From: Vanrija pseudolonga
Lineage: Eukaryota; Basidiomycota; Tremellomycetes; Trichosporonales; Trichosporonaceae
NCBI RefSeq assembly: GCF_020906515.1
Contig: NC_085849.1
Coordinates: 3,720,001-3,784,000, forward strand
Length of the DNA stretch: 64,000 nucleotides
Reading direction: 5' to 3'
This document shows positions 24,254 to 34,833 of the stretch, piece after piece (position 1 is the stretch's first letter; every line of letters begins with the position of its first letter). The position numbers and the translations under genes were made by a program. The notes beneath the pieces were generated by a model. The model was not told the origin of the DNA. It saw only the letters and a list, made by a program, of their open reading frames with translations, and did not search any database.

Positions 24254-25553
24254 CTAGTCCTCGGCCTCCTCGGCCTCCCATCCCAAAAGCAGGTTGTCGA
24301 TCAACCGGGTCTTGCCCACAAACATGGCACCGGCGATCGCCAGCTGGCCAGTGGCGGGGACGCCGCGCACTGGCGTGAATGTGTCCTTCTCAAACACCTC
24401 AAAGTAGTCGAGTCGGAGGTCGACGTCCTCGCCCGACGTCTTGAGGCGCTCCTCCTCTGCCTTGACGACAGCAGTCGCGGCCTCGATGATCGCCTCGCCA
24501 GTGGCGCCGCTGCTCCATGCCGCGCGGCCCGCCTCGAGCGCTCGGGCCAGCGTAGGGGCCACCTTCTTCTCCGCTGGTGAGAGGTACGCATTCCGGCTTG
24601 ACAGAGCGAGCCCAGTCTCGGGGTCGCGACGTGTCGGCAGGATGTGCAGGTTATCCGATGTCGGGTGAGAGACGAGGAGGTCGGTGAGCACTAAGGTGGA
24701 GGCGTTAGACCAACTTGCGGGGCGACAATCTCCCAACTCACTGATTTTCAGCAGCAGAGCCTGCTGAATGTCCTTCTGGCCAAAGTACGCGTGGTCGGGC
24801 TCGACGGCGTTGAACAGCTTGGTCACGACCGTCGCGACGCCAGTGAAGAACTGGGCTGGGGACGGAACGTCAGTACATAGCCGAGGTGACTACCAGCCAT
24901 TTTTTCGGCAACACTCACGCCTAGACGCCCCCTCCATGACCTCTCCCCAGCCGCGGACCTCGATGCTGGCGCCCTTTCGCCGGCTCATGTCCTGCAGCTC
25001 GCCGCGGAGGGGGTACATCACGTCGGCGGTGGGCGCGAACACGACCAAGGGGCTGTCAGCCGCCTGGCGCTGGCTGCGGGGGGAAGGTCTGCCGTCGTAC
25101 TCTGAGATACCGAGGCCGTGGATCGGCGACTCGGGGCCGGTGGGCAGCAGAGAGCGCAGCGAATCCATATCACGCTCAAAAGTGCGAGGGTAGGCCGACA
25201 GGTCCTCGTGCGGCGCAAACTGCATGGGGTTGACGAAGAGCGTCATAACCGTGAATGGGTGGCGTTTGAGCGACGTCTTGACTAGGCTCAGGTGTCCCTC
25301 GTGCAGCGCACCCATCTGGAAGACGTAAGCTCGTCGTCTGCGCAACCAGACGTACAGTGGGCACACAGCCAACGTCGAGGTCACGATCCCGGGCGTCGCG
25401 CCGCCAGCGTCGCAGCGCAGCGAGGGTGCGGAACACTGGAATGTGGCCAGGCGGCTTGGACGACTCTGCCAGCGTTTTGGGCAGCAATGGCACAGGCCGC
25501 GCCGAGGATGTGTATGCCCGGGTGAGTCGTGCCGCCCCTTGTGCTCGTATCAT
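24254..25553 (-). CDS. PAN6: Pantothenate synthetase (pantoate-beta-alanine ligase)
   Basis: Joins pantoate and beta-alanine with ATP to make pantothenate for coenzyme A. Minus-strand exons 25553-25356, 25315-24919, 24855-24742 and 24690-24254 give 381 residues; introns are 40, 63 and 51 bases. Splicing intron 1 recreates CVPTMGALHEGHLSLV with the HxGH ATP site. FVNPMQFAPHEDLSAYPR, RPQFFTGVATVVTKLFNAV, HAYFGQKDIQQALLLK and the KMSKS-like loop DPETGLALSSRNAYLS follow in order. A short insert between intron 1 and the ATG (MIRAQGAARLTRAYTSSARP) looks like a mitochondrial presequence. The protein is longer than bacterial PanC (about 280) because of this N-terminus and an insert with QRQAADSP. Divergent from the next gene. 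Confidence 0.95.
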
Positions 25554-26053
25554 GTCGCTGCTTGCGCTGTTGCGAGTTGTGGTCAAGTGTTGATGGCCAA
25601 GAAAGTCATGGGGAGGTTTGAGTCGGTCGATGGCGTTGGACCGGCTCTCACTCGGCCGGCCGGTTCGGCCACCCACCAGCGGCACTTGGTCGAAATCCTG
25701 GTTGTATTTGGTTCCGACGGTGTCTTTGACGAGCCACGGTTGACACGACCAGCCGTGCCAGCCAGGGCGGACAAGCTGCGCGCCCTCCACTTTGGACGAC
25801 CACTCTCGCAGAGCGCACACACACATACCACACACATTGTGCGCGTTGGCTGTCCCAACACTATATAACCATCCTTGCTCCTCTGCTTTCTCTCTTCTCC
25901 TCATCCTCCTCTCCACACACTCACCCATCCCTCTCGGGCATTGTTACTCAGTGACACGCACCCCCTCCCCCTCCCTTCTTGCACCTACACCAACAGACAG
26001 ACACCTCGGCACCCCCTCACCCACCTCGACACGCCAAAGGACAGCAAGACACC
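25554..26053. other. 500-base divergent promoter region
   Basis: Separates the PAN6 start (-) from the unknown ten-exon gene (+). A TATATAA box at 25862-25868 points to the + gene. CT-rich and CAC-rich leader sequence follows. Confidence 0.5.
25862..25868 (+). promoter_or_regulatory. TATA box upstream of the ten-exon gene
   Basis: TATATAA, 186 bases upstream of the ATG at 26054, followed by a pyrimidine-rich leader (25870-25980). Confidence 0.5.
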
Positions 26054-28276
26054 ATGACCGCTGACAAGGTGGACCCTGCTCCAAAGGACACTGATCATGA
26101 GCTCAAGCTCGTCACGGTGACCGACGGTTACTACCCCTTCACCGAAGTTGCCTTCCGCTGGCCGGAAAGCTTCGGGTGGGGTTCGAATGAGGTGAGCAAT
26201 GGTGGCTGAGGCCAGCTGCAGGGAGAACGTCACTCACATCCTCCTAGCATACGGAAATCAAGGAGATCGTGAATGGTCTCTCTCAATCAGGCCACTTTCT
26301 CTCTAGCGCTGGGCAGCTCCACCCCGACTTTTACATTTGTGAGTTGACTGGCAGTGTGTCTCTCCTCAGCACTGACCTCCGTCAGGCGAGTTCGCGGACG
26401 GTACCAAAAAGGCATGCTTCTCCCTCAAGCAAGTCCAGTTTATTCAGTACCATGTTTCTGTGGCGCTCTCTCGCAAGATCCGCTCCTTGGGCCACACTCA
26501 GGAAAGCAAGGCATCGAAGGAAGACATACCTGAACCTCGAGTTTCCCCCAAGGACATCAGTCTTCTGCAGATCCCCCTGCCCCAGAAGTTCATCCCCGCC
26601 AGCTTCGTTACCAGCGTGGTGAGTCACCCACACATCCCTTGATGATCAGTGCACCTGACTCTGTCTAGAAGGTCCAACCCTACAACACCAAGAATCTCGG
26701 AAGAAGCCTCGACAATGCGATCAGGAAGCAGAACAAGCAGACGCTGATGGCCAATGTCATGGGTCAGTGCACTGCTTAATGGCTTCCCACTGACATAGTG
26801 TATAGGCCCTCTGCCCTCCGTTGACAGCACGACGCCATCCTCTTCTGCTTCAACCCTTGAGCACGGAGACTCGACCCCGTCCCCTTCTTCACCAACCCTC
26901 GCGAGCGCGACGTTCCCACTTCCCACCTTGACCCCCGAAGCTGATGACAGCTCATCGGCCCTCCAAGTCGAAGACGACAGTTTGGTCACGGACACCGCTA
27001 CGGACGACGATGCAGAGACAGATGATGAGGGGATCGCCTCTGCGCGCCGCTCGGCTACGACCTACTTCATGAACGCCCGCAACGCGTACTTCACCGCATC
27101 CAGTGGTGGTGTTCACAGAGCTCTGGCCACTCTTGGCCAGGCCGAGGAAAGCGACCTGAGTAGGCTGGAAGAGCGGAACCCATCTGTTGGCCGTGGCCTG
27201 TTTATTGCCAGCGACATGACTCTTGATTCCAAGGGGAACTATCTTCAGGCCGGGTATTCAGCATGCCTGTGGACGGACCCTCCAGCACCTAAGGATTCCA
27301 GCGCCAACGTTGATGCCGATATGCCGGAGATGAAGGGGGACGTTCGCCGCAGGCACTGGCGGTAGGATCTATCAGCGAGCATGCTGCTAACGCCACAGTG
27401 TTACCAGCACCGGCAAGGCCGATGTCGCCTACTTTAACGGAACAACTACGATTCCAATTAGGTCCGCGGAGCTCGCGAGTGCCATGAATCGTGACTTAGG
27501 CAGGCTCTGGGTTGAATCTGGCACTGGGGCCGTCTGTAAGTGAAAGCTGTGGCAATAGGTTCTGAACCTCGCCAGACGTAATCGTCTACTCGCCCGATCG
27601 TCGCCATCACGGAATCCCGGGGGTGGACGTTGATGCATTCGACAACGGCGGGTCGCAGCATGTGACCGCGGCAGGCAAAGGCAAGAGGTACCTCATCGTG
27701 CGTTGAAACGCCCAAGTCGCAGACCAGCTGAAGCTCCTCACAGGACCTCGCCAAGCTTGTCAACTGTGTCGACAAGGGGGACGGCCGCGAAGCATCGGAC
27801 CGCAGTCTTGAGGAAGTGCTGGCCATTCTCCTCCCCAATGTCCCCTTCGATGCCAATGACAACAATTCCGGCAACTACGCGGACGTGAGTTCATCACTTA
27901 GACTTGGTCTTTCTGACAGCCAGTGCTTGTGGATGGCATTCGATAGCTGTACGTGTTGCGATGCTGACCTTGACATGTACATATGCTCACACCCTCCTCA
28001 GTCATCAACCTCGGTAACAGCTTTGATGAAGCTTGCGAGGAGTTCCACGATCGCCGCCATCACCACATGATGAAGACGCTCATGAACAGAGCCATGGAGC
28101 TCGGCGTGCTCCCAAGCTCCGTCACCGTTGCCGACGATGACGATGACGAGGACGAGGACGAGGACGACGAAGCTGCGATTGCGCGCTACTTTGGCGAAGA
28201 TGATTCGGACTCCGGCTTTGAAGGCGTGGCCATCTACCATGATGAGTCCCCGCCCGCTGCTGCGGATGAGAAGTAG
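26054..28276 (+). CDS. Unknown protein, ten exons, acidic C-terminus
   Basis: 603 residues from exons 26054-26191, 26248-26338, 26386-26618, 26669-26762, 26806-27361, 27399-27535, 27576-27697, 27744-27884, 27924-27948 and 28002-28276. Every join keeps frame and uses GT...AG; exon 9 is 25 bases. I do not recognise a family. The first 150 residues look globular (GYYPFTEVAFRWPESFGWG, LHPDFYICEFADGTKKACF). A Ser/Thr/Asp-rich disordered stretch follows (about 190-260). A second globular part contains YFMNARNAYFTASSGGV, SDMTLDSKGNYLQAGYSACL and DVAYFNGTTTIPIRS. The end is Asp/Glu-rich (DDDDDEDEDEDDE). There is no signal peptide or membrane segment. It could be lineage-specific. Codon bias is weaker than in its neighbours, suggesting modest expression or faster evolution. 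Confidence 0.75.
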
Positions 28277-28431
28277 AGAGCGCTCGCAGAATCTCAGAGA
28301 GCGACCACTTCCATTATCAAACTACCACCACCACTTGTATCATAATACCTCATCACCATAGAGTCAATGTAAATGCATGAATCTCGACACTACGGAGCAA
28401 TGACATGAGATGTGTGGTTGGACAGACAAGA

Positions 28432-31400
28432 TTAGCTGGCGCCTGCTCCGCCGCCGCCGCCAGCCCCGTCAAGTTTCTTGAGTAAGTCAAGAGCCGTGCT
28501 GGGGGCGGCGGAAATCGACTGGCGCTTGTTGCGGGACAATGACAGGCCGCTCAGAAAGCCACTACTGCTCGTGCCTACTGGGTCGTTTGAGCCCAGCGGC
28601 GAAGGCTTGAACAGGTCGTCTGACTTGGTTTTGAGAGATGCGACCGACGTTTTCTTCGCGACGCGTCGCTGGGTGGGGCCAGTTTCGCCAAACGACGAAG
28701 GAGACGGCGAGCCATCAGCTGACGTGGTGATTGCTGCCGCCGGCGAACCCTTTGCTGAGCCGGCAGGAATGGGGAGTCCGCGGGGGTGAGACGAAGTGGA
28801 CGACGCCACTGATGAGGGACGCCCAGCGGAGGACGGAGCAAAGCCGCCGTCACGGGCTGGAGGTGATGCGGTCGACGTTAAGCTCGCGCGGTGGGAACGC
28901 TTCGCCGCTGCTACACTGGCGAGGTTGATGGGGCTGGTGGGCGAAGAGTGTGGCGGGGGAGGGGATTGGGCCATGGGACTGGTCAGCTTGGCCAGCGTCG
29001 GCTTGTTGGATCCGGTGCCGATGTCTGAGAAGCGGATCGGCATGGGGGAGACCGACGCCTCCGACGTGCGAAGAGGTGGTGGCGAGGTCACGCGCGGCTG
29101 CGGTGACGGCTTACGTGCAACCGTAGGCGACTGAGTCAGAGGTGTCGGAGATGTAGGTTGCGACGGGACCTGGACGTGCGGCGCCGGGGTCGTCTGTAAC
29201 GGGGACAAGATTGAGGGCTGCTGCTCATTCTCCGAGGCTTTAGGGGTTATCTGCGGGAGGTAGGAGCTCTCGGAGCGGATTCGGGTGGGCACAGGCGTGA
29301 TGGGGCCTGCAGTCCGGCTCGACTCCACAGCCACGCTCGCCGAGACAGCACGACGCGGCAAGCGGGGCTGGGTCGGTGTCCAATCCTCGACACGATGCGA
29401 GTAGTAACGCAAGCCCTCGGCTAGGCCAAAGGGGTTCGTTTCTGGTGACTGAGAAGTTAGCGGTATTCACTATGACCTTTAACTCACGTCACCGTTCACC
29501 ACAGCCTCTTCAGTGCCGGCTATCCTCGCAAGGTAATAGTCCTTGGATGCAAGCTGCTGTTCAATAGCATCGGTGACATGGAGGAAGTGATGCGGTGCCG
29601 AGATGTTGAAAGCAGCCCATGCCTTGACCGCGGCATTGCGCGTGGGGAGGAATAGAACCTGTAGAGTTTAGTTATGCACTCCACTACAACGCACCAAGTC
29701 GCCTTTTCCAAAGTTGGCAATGGTAATCTTGTTGCGCGACAGCTCTCTGTACTGCTTCAAGCTCTTTGACAGCTTTCTGGTGAGGTTGATGGTGCGCAGG
29801 ACAGCGTCGGTGAACGAGGGGAGCTCAAACGCAGCAGCCGTCTCGAGGCTGCGGACCAGCACGGTGCTTTCACGGAGGTCAGCGCTAGTAGGCGACGCGA
29901 TGGCTTCCACGGGCGGGGTCTTGGCGCGCGCAGGCAGCGACAATGACCCCGAGATGGTCGTCGAGGCCGCCAGCGCGCCCATGAGGCGCTGGCACGCGTC
30001 GTGGTACTTGCCCGCGAGGGCCACCGCGTCCTTGGCCAAGTCGGCGTGGTGCGACTCCTTCTGCGTGAGCGCCTGCGACGCGTCCCGAGCCCGTCCGAGG
30101 TCGTCGGCCAACACTGTCTCGCGGCGCTGGACCTCGCGCAGCTGAGCCTTGGTTAAACCCAACTCGGCCTTGAGCCCGTCCTCGCGTCGAATCGAGGCGT
30201 TCTTGAGCGACGAGATTTGCTCAGTCATGCGGGCCTTGACAGTTTCCAGTTCCTTGGTCAAGGTGAGGTTCTGGTGCTCGAGGACGGCACGGTCGCCGTC
30301 CGCCTCGGCGATATGGTCGCGCATGAGGCGCTCAGCCTGTTCCGACTGGCTCTTGAGTGCCTCGTCGCGATCGTGCTGGGCCTGCACGAGCTGCACGGCC
30401 GTCGCATCGAGCTCGGCCTTGGTACCAGCAAGCTCAGACTCGTAGTTCTGGGCCAACAGCTGTGCCTCACCCAGGTCGGTGAGGGTGCGGGTGCGCTCCT
30501 CTTGCATTTCCCGGATTTGGATAATGAGAGTGTGCTCTGCACTGCGCAGACCGTCGACGTCGAGTAGGGCCTCCTGCAAGCGGACGCCGAGATCTGTTGC
30601 ACGGTCCTTCTCCTGCTGCATGTCGACTTGGACGGCCGTGAGCAACTCGCTCTGCTCCTCAAACTCGCGCCCGCGGTCCTCAAACTCGCGATTCTTCTCG
30701 TCCAGCTCGGTCATGAGCTGCTGTCGCGTGACCATCTCCTCGCCGAGATCCTCCCTGAGGCGGACGAGCTCCTCTTGCAGCTCGCCCGTGCGCGTCTGCA
30801 TTGCGTTGACGCGCTGCTCGTGAAGATCCTCCAGCTCATTGATTCGCGCGATGTGCTCCTGCTCCAGTTCGGCGAGCCTCCTCTCGTACTCGGCGTTTGC
30901 TGCGCGCAGCTCGTCCACCTCGCCTTGGGGCGGAGCCCCTGAAACGGAAGCCACAGCCTGCTCCAAAGACTGAGTGAGCTCGCCGTTCAGCGAGTCGAGG
31001 GTGGTGACGAGTGTTTTGACTTGCTCAGTCAGGTCGGGAACGGGATTGACGTCTTCATTGACGAGGGAAGGGTCGCGGCTGAGGCCGTCGAGCCACTTCA
31101 TGATGTCTGCACTGTCAGCAGGTGGACGAACCGCTTCACCTACCATCGATATCGCTGCGGCCGAGACCAACACTCGCAAGAGCATCCGCGCCGCCCCCGA
31201 CAGCAATATCTACTCTGGGTGTCTGCGACTCTTCCAATGGTGCGACTTCCCAGGGCAACTGGTTCTCAATCTTGTGCTTCTTCCTTCGCTTCGCCTCGAC
31301 AGCGAGATATTCGTTTACTGCTGTCGCAATCTTTGCCGACCAGCCGACCAGGGCCGTGGAGAACTCCTTGCGGTGGACAATCTCGACGACGTTGGCGGCG

Positions 31401-32776
31401 TACGCAAACGGGAGGTGGTGGAGACGCTCTAGGTGGGGGAATGCGTTCTTCTGCCTCAGGTCTAGGTCGAGGTCGGTCATGGGGCGGCTGAACTTTGTGA
31501 TGCGGACCTGGAAGTCGGCAATCTGTCGTAGATGCAAATGCAGGTCTAGTGTAAAGTCGTTCTTGATTTGCGTCATGCTTGTGAGATCTGCCCTCATGGC
31601 GTGGTCGAGCTCGAGCAGGTGCTGTTCAAAATCCACTGGGGGTTAGTGAAGCACGAAGTTCCCAACCCACCCGTACTCGACTCCATCAATGCCTCGACCT
31701 GCTGGCTCGCGAGCTCGATGCGGCCGAGGACGTCGTCAAACTCGTGTGAAATGCCTTCGATTCGCGCCTCTGCCTGGTCTCTCTCGCCCTGCGACTGGAT
31801 CGCGAGCTGGTCCATCTCGGCCACGACCGTGTTGTATCGGTTCACATAGTCGGCTGGTGGGTCAGCACCGCTCATATCAGCGCACCCACTATGTGCCGAC
31901 TGGCACCAGTCGCGGACCTGCTCCATCTTCTTGGTGTGGATCCAGTCTACCAGCGACTTGCGCTTGGCGTCGTCTGCTTCCTTGTCCCGGCGGCGGAACA
32001 GGCTTTCGTGCACTGTCACCTTCGGTAGCATGGCCATGTCGATGTCGTACCCTCGCAGCAGCTTCTCATGGTGGTCGAGCTGGCCGTCTGCGCGCTCTGC
32101 GAAATCTCGAAACGCCTCGACAATCGGCTGGAGATGGAACGCGAGGTTGGCGTACGCAATCTGCAGCGCGGCCGCCTGCGCCTTGAACAGCGACTGCAGG
32201 TGGCACAGGTGGTCGTACGCGACAGCGAAGGGGGCCTGCGCGTGGGAGAGGTCGAGGGCTGCGGATGCTATCATCGAGTCAGACTTATCTCTCTCTCGGG
32301 TCCGGGTGGCTCGCTCACCATCCAAGGGCGGCGGGAGGACGACGTCCTCGCGCAGCTCGTTCACCCAGCGTTCAGGCTCGCTGAAGAAGGTCTCGCGGTT
32401 GAAGAGGTAGACGATCTGGCGGCGGGGCTGGGGGTTGGGTGAGCACTTGCCCAATTGCACAATCACACAATGCTGCTACTCACGCTTGACTGGCCGGCGC
32501 CGTTCCCCCCGCCGCGCTCCCACAGCTCCTCGAGCACCTCCTGCTTGAGCTCGCGCCCGTCCGCGGTAAACAGCAGCACATTGCCGCTCACGAGGCCCGT
32601 CGCGGCCGACACGTCGGCGTACACGCCTTCGAGGCTGGGGAGGCGAGGCGTGTGAGTGGCAAATGAATAGACGCGAGGCGAGGCACACGAGCAGGCCAAC
32701 AAACTCACGAGTCGTAGTCGCTCAGAGCGTGCGGGCTCTGGATCAGGCTCCCATCAGAGGCTAGGTAGATGTCCAT
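28432..32776 (-). CDS. ATG11: Autophagy scaffold protein Atg11
   Basis: Coiled-coil scaffold for selective autophagy (pexophagy, mitophagy, Cvt-type) that links cargo receptors to the Atg1 kinase. Minus-strand exons 32776-32709, 32634-32484, 32427-32319, 32258-31890, 31853-31677, 31635-31144, 31106-29695, 29658-29488 and 29448-28432 give 1321 residues. The start (MDIYLASDGSLIQSP, then LLFTADGRELK) fits the ubiquitin-like N-terminus of the Atg11/FIP200 family. Long helical coiled coil runs from about residue 455 to 820 (ELEQEHIARINELEDLHEQR). The conserved Atg11 C-terminal domain follows: NFGKGDLVLFLPTRNAAVKA, WAAFNISAPHHFL and YYLARIAGTEE. A Ser/Pro-rich disordered tail ends LLKKLDGAGGGGGAGAS. 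Several introns are only 36-41 bases. The tail after the domain is long compared with yeast Atg11. Confidence 0.92.
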
Positions 32777-33269
32777 GGTGTGTGTGTGTGTTCGTCATGG
32801 GGCAATGGAGGAAAGTGAGTTGAGAGTTTGCTGTTCGCGGTCACTTCGGCCGGCCGGCCGCTTGCGACGATGACGACGGTGACGGGCGGGAAAGGTGAGC
32901 GCCGGGTGAGTGACGGGACCCTACATGGCACGGCGGAGCCAAATAACACTGACAGCAACAATGAGACGAGGCGCGAGGATTGCGCCTTGGCACGTAGCCA
33001 CAGCACGCAGCACGTATGCACGACACGCACGACGCACGACGCGCGCACGACAGCGCACGTCGAGGAGCAATAAACGTGCTGGACACGACGACGACGACGT
33101 TGGCACGCTTGCTTCCACATCACGAATGCACTTGGCTTCTTGCCTCGCACCTCCCTCCAGCAGTGCACCTCGCACCATCACAGCCATCACGTCAGCCCAC
33201 CGCACCACCGCGCCCCACCATCGCACAGCTTCCTTCTTTCCCTAGTCCATACACAGTCTATGTACGCCA
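32777..33269. other. Intergenic, upstream of ATG11
   Basis: 493 bases between the adaptin-binding gene's stop and the ATG11 start (both -). TGTGTGTG next to the ATG11 start (32779-32790) and ACG/CGA-rich repeats near 33005-33105. No gene-like frame. Confidence 0.5.
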
Positions 33270-34642
33270 CTACGGCCGAATGTCAGCGATCTCGCCGGGA
33301 TCTTCGTCCCCCTCGTCCTCGTCGTCATCAAAGTCGAACGCCGCGCCGCCGAGCCCAAGGCTCTGCATGAGGCGCGTGACCTCGCGCGCTGCGCGGGTCC
33401 GACGCTCGTCCTCGTCGGCCACCTGCCCGAGCTCGGCGCGCACCTGCTGCAAATGGAGCAGCAGTGGCGTGGGGTCGAGCGGGATCGCGGCTGGCGCGCC
33501 GCGCGCGGCAAAGTCGTCTTCGAACCCGCCGTCCTCCTCGTCGCTTTCCGGCGCTTGGAACGCGTGCAGCCTTGCCACGCCAGGATGAGAGCTCAGGTCG
33601 TCAAAGTCCACGTCCTCGCTCGTCGGCGGCGGCAGGTCGTCTTCCTCGGCATCGAGCCAGCGGTCGAGGCGCGAGTACTCTGCCGCCGAGGGCGCGGGCG
33701 CCGACGCGAACCCGCCAAAGTCTTCGTCGTCGTCGTCGTCGTCGAGCATCTGGGCATAATAGCCTGGCTCCTGTCCGTTCTCCCCGACCTCGCGCTCGAG
33801 CGGCGGAAAGTCGCTAGCAGGCCCAGCAGGCCGCGGTGCCTCAGCCCCCGCCCCTCCAAAGACGACAGGAAAGCCCGTATTCCCCTCCTCGTCGCTCCCG
33901 TCCTCGAGCAGCTCGGGGCGCGGCAGCGCCCGCCGGCCAGCCTTGCGCTCCATGTTGGGCCACATGTGCGTCATGAGCGTCTGGCGGATGACCTCGAGGG
34001 GGTCGAGGGCTGGGCGTGGGGTCAGCTGACTACCTTCCAGACATCGCAGCGGCACTCACGCCGCTCGTCGTCCTCGTCGGCGCGGCCGCCCTCGTCTACC
34101 ACCTCGATGCCGAGCTCGTCAAAGCGGTCCTCGTCTCCGACGGGGTCCCACGGGCGTGCCGGCGTCGCTTCTGGGAGCGTCTCCGCTTCCTTGTCGCCCT
34201 CCTCCTTCTCCTCCGCTTCCGCTTCCTTCACCCGCACAGCCAGCGCAATATCAGGCGGCGGGTCCGCCAGCGCCGCGCGCGTCAGTGCCGCCGGGATCGG
34301 GTCGGGCGCCTGGCCGTCAGCTACTGTTGCGCTGCGGCACTCACCCCGCCCTCGAAGAGATACATCAGGACCGTGGCGGGCGGCACGCCGCCCGGCAGGG
34401 TGTACACCGCGAACGTGACGTCCGCCGTGTAGTACTTGTTGTCTATTGTCCACGGAACAATGTCGCCGTCCTCGCGTCCATGGGCGCCGATGAGGCCTGT
34501 GGTTAGCTGACGACCTGCAGATAGCCAGCTCACGATCCAGGAAGGCGTACGCGTCCACGTCGGCCTCGTGCAACACAGCTATTGTCGTCGCTGGGTCTGG
34601 TGCACGCTCGTACCCGTTGTCCTGTTGGGTTTCTGTTGTCAT
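33270..34642 (-). CDS. Alpha/gamma-adaptin-binding protein, p34 (AAGAB/Irc6) family
   Basis: Homologue of human AAGAB, a chaperone for assembly of clathrin adaptors AP-1 and AP-2; the yeast relative is Irc6. Minus-strand exons 34642-34534, 34496-34345, 34309-34060 and 34009-33270 give 416 residues. The strongest match is DIVPWTIDNKYYTADVTFAV, very close to the human YPWTIDNKYYSADI segment as I recall it. The C-terminal helix (LHLQQVRAELGQVADEDERR, then REVTRLMQSLGLGG) parallels the AAGAB end where KLKEMKDKAATLPHEQR lies. The centre is an acidic, disordered linker, with a run of Asp (DDDDDDED, DNA 33718-33745). The GTPase-like first part is shorter than in human. Immediately downstream of the CSC1-like gene and upstream of ATG11, all on the minus strand. 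Confidence 0.78.
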
Positions 34643-34833
34643 GGTCGGTGGAGAATGGTCAAGAGTCCAAGTTGCGTTGTAAGCGTTCTCAAACAACATT
34701 CCAGCAGACTCCCTCCACCTTCCCACCGTCTCCCCCCATTTAACCACTGGCTGATTACAAAAGTGGCGGCAAGAATACCATCGCATTACCCAGTGTTTAC
34801 TATACAGTCATTATGTCTTTGGTGTAGTAACAA

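Noticed and set aside
26171-26195. GGGTTCGAATGAGG resembling a tRNA T-loop
   Set aside because: Lies at the end of exon 1 of the ten-exon gene and has no cloverleaf around it.
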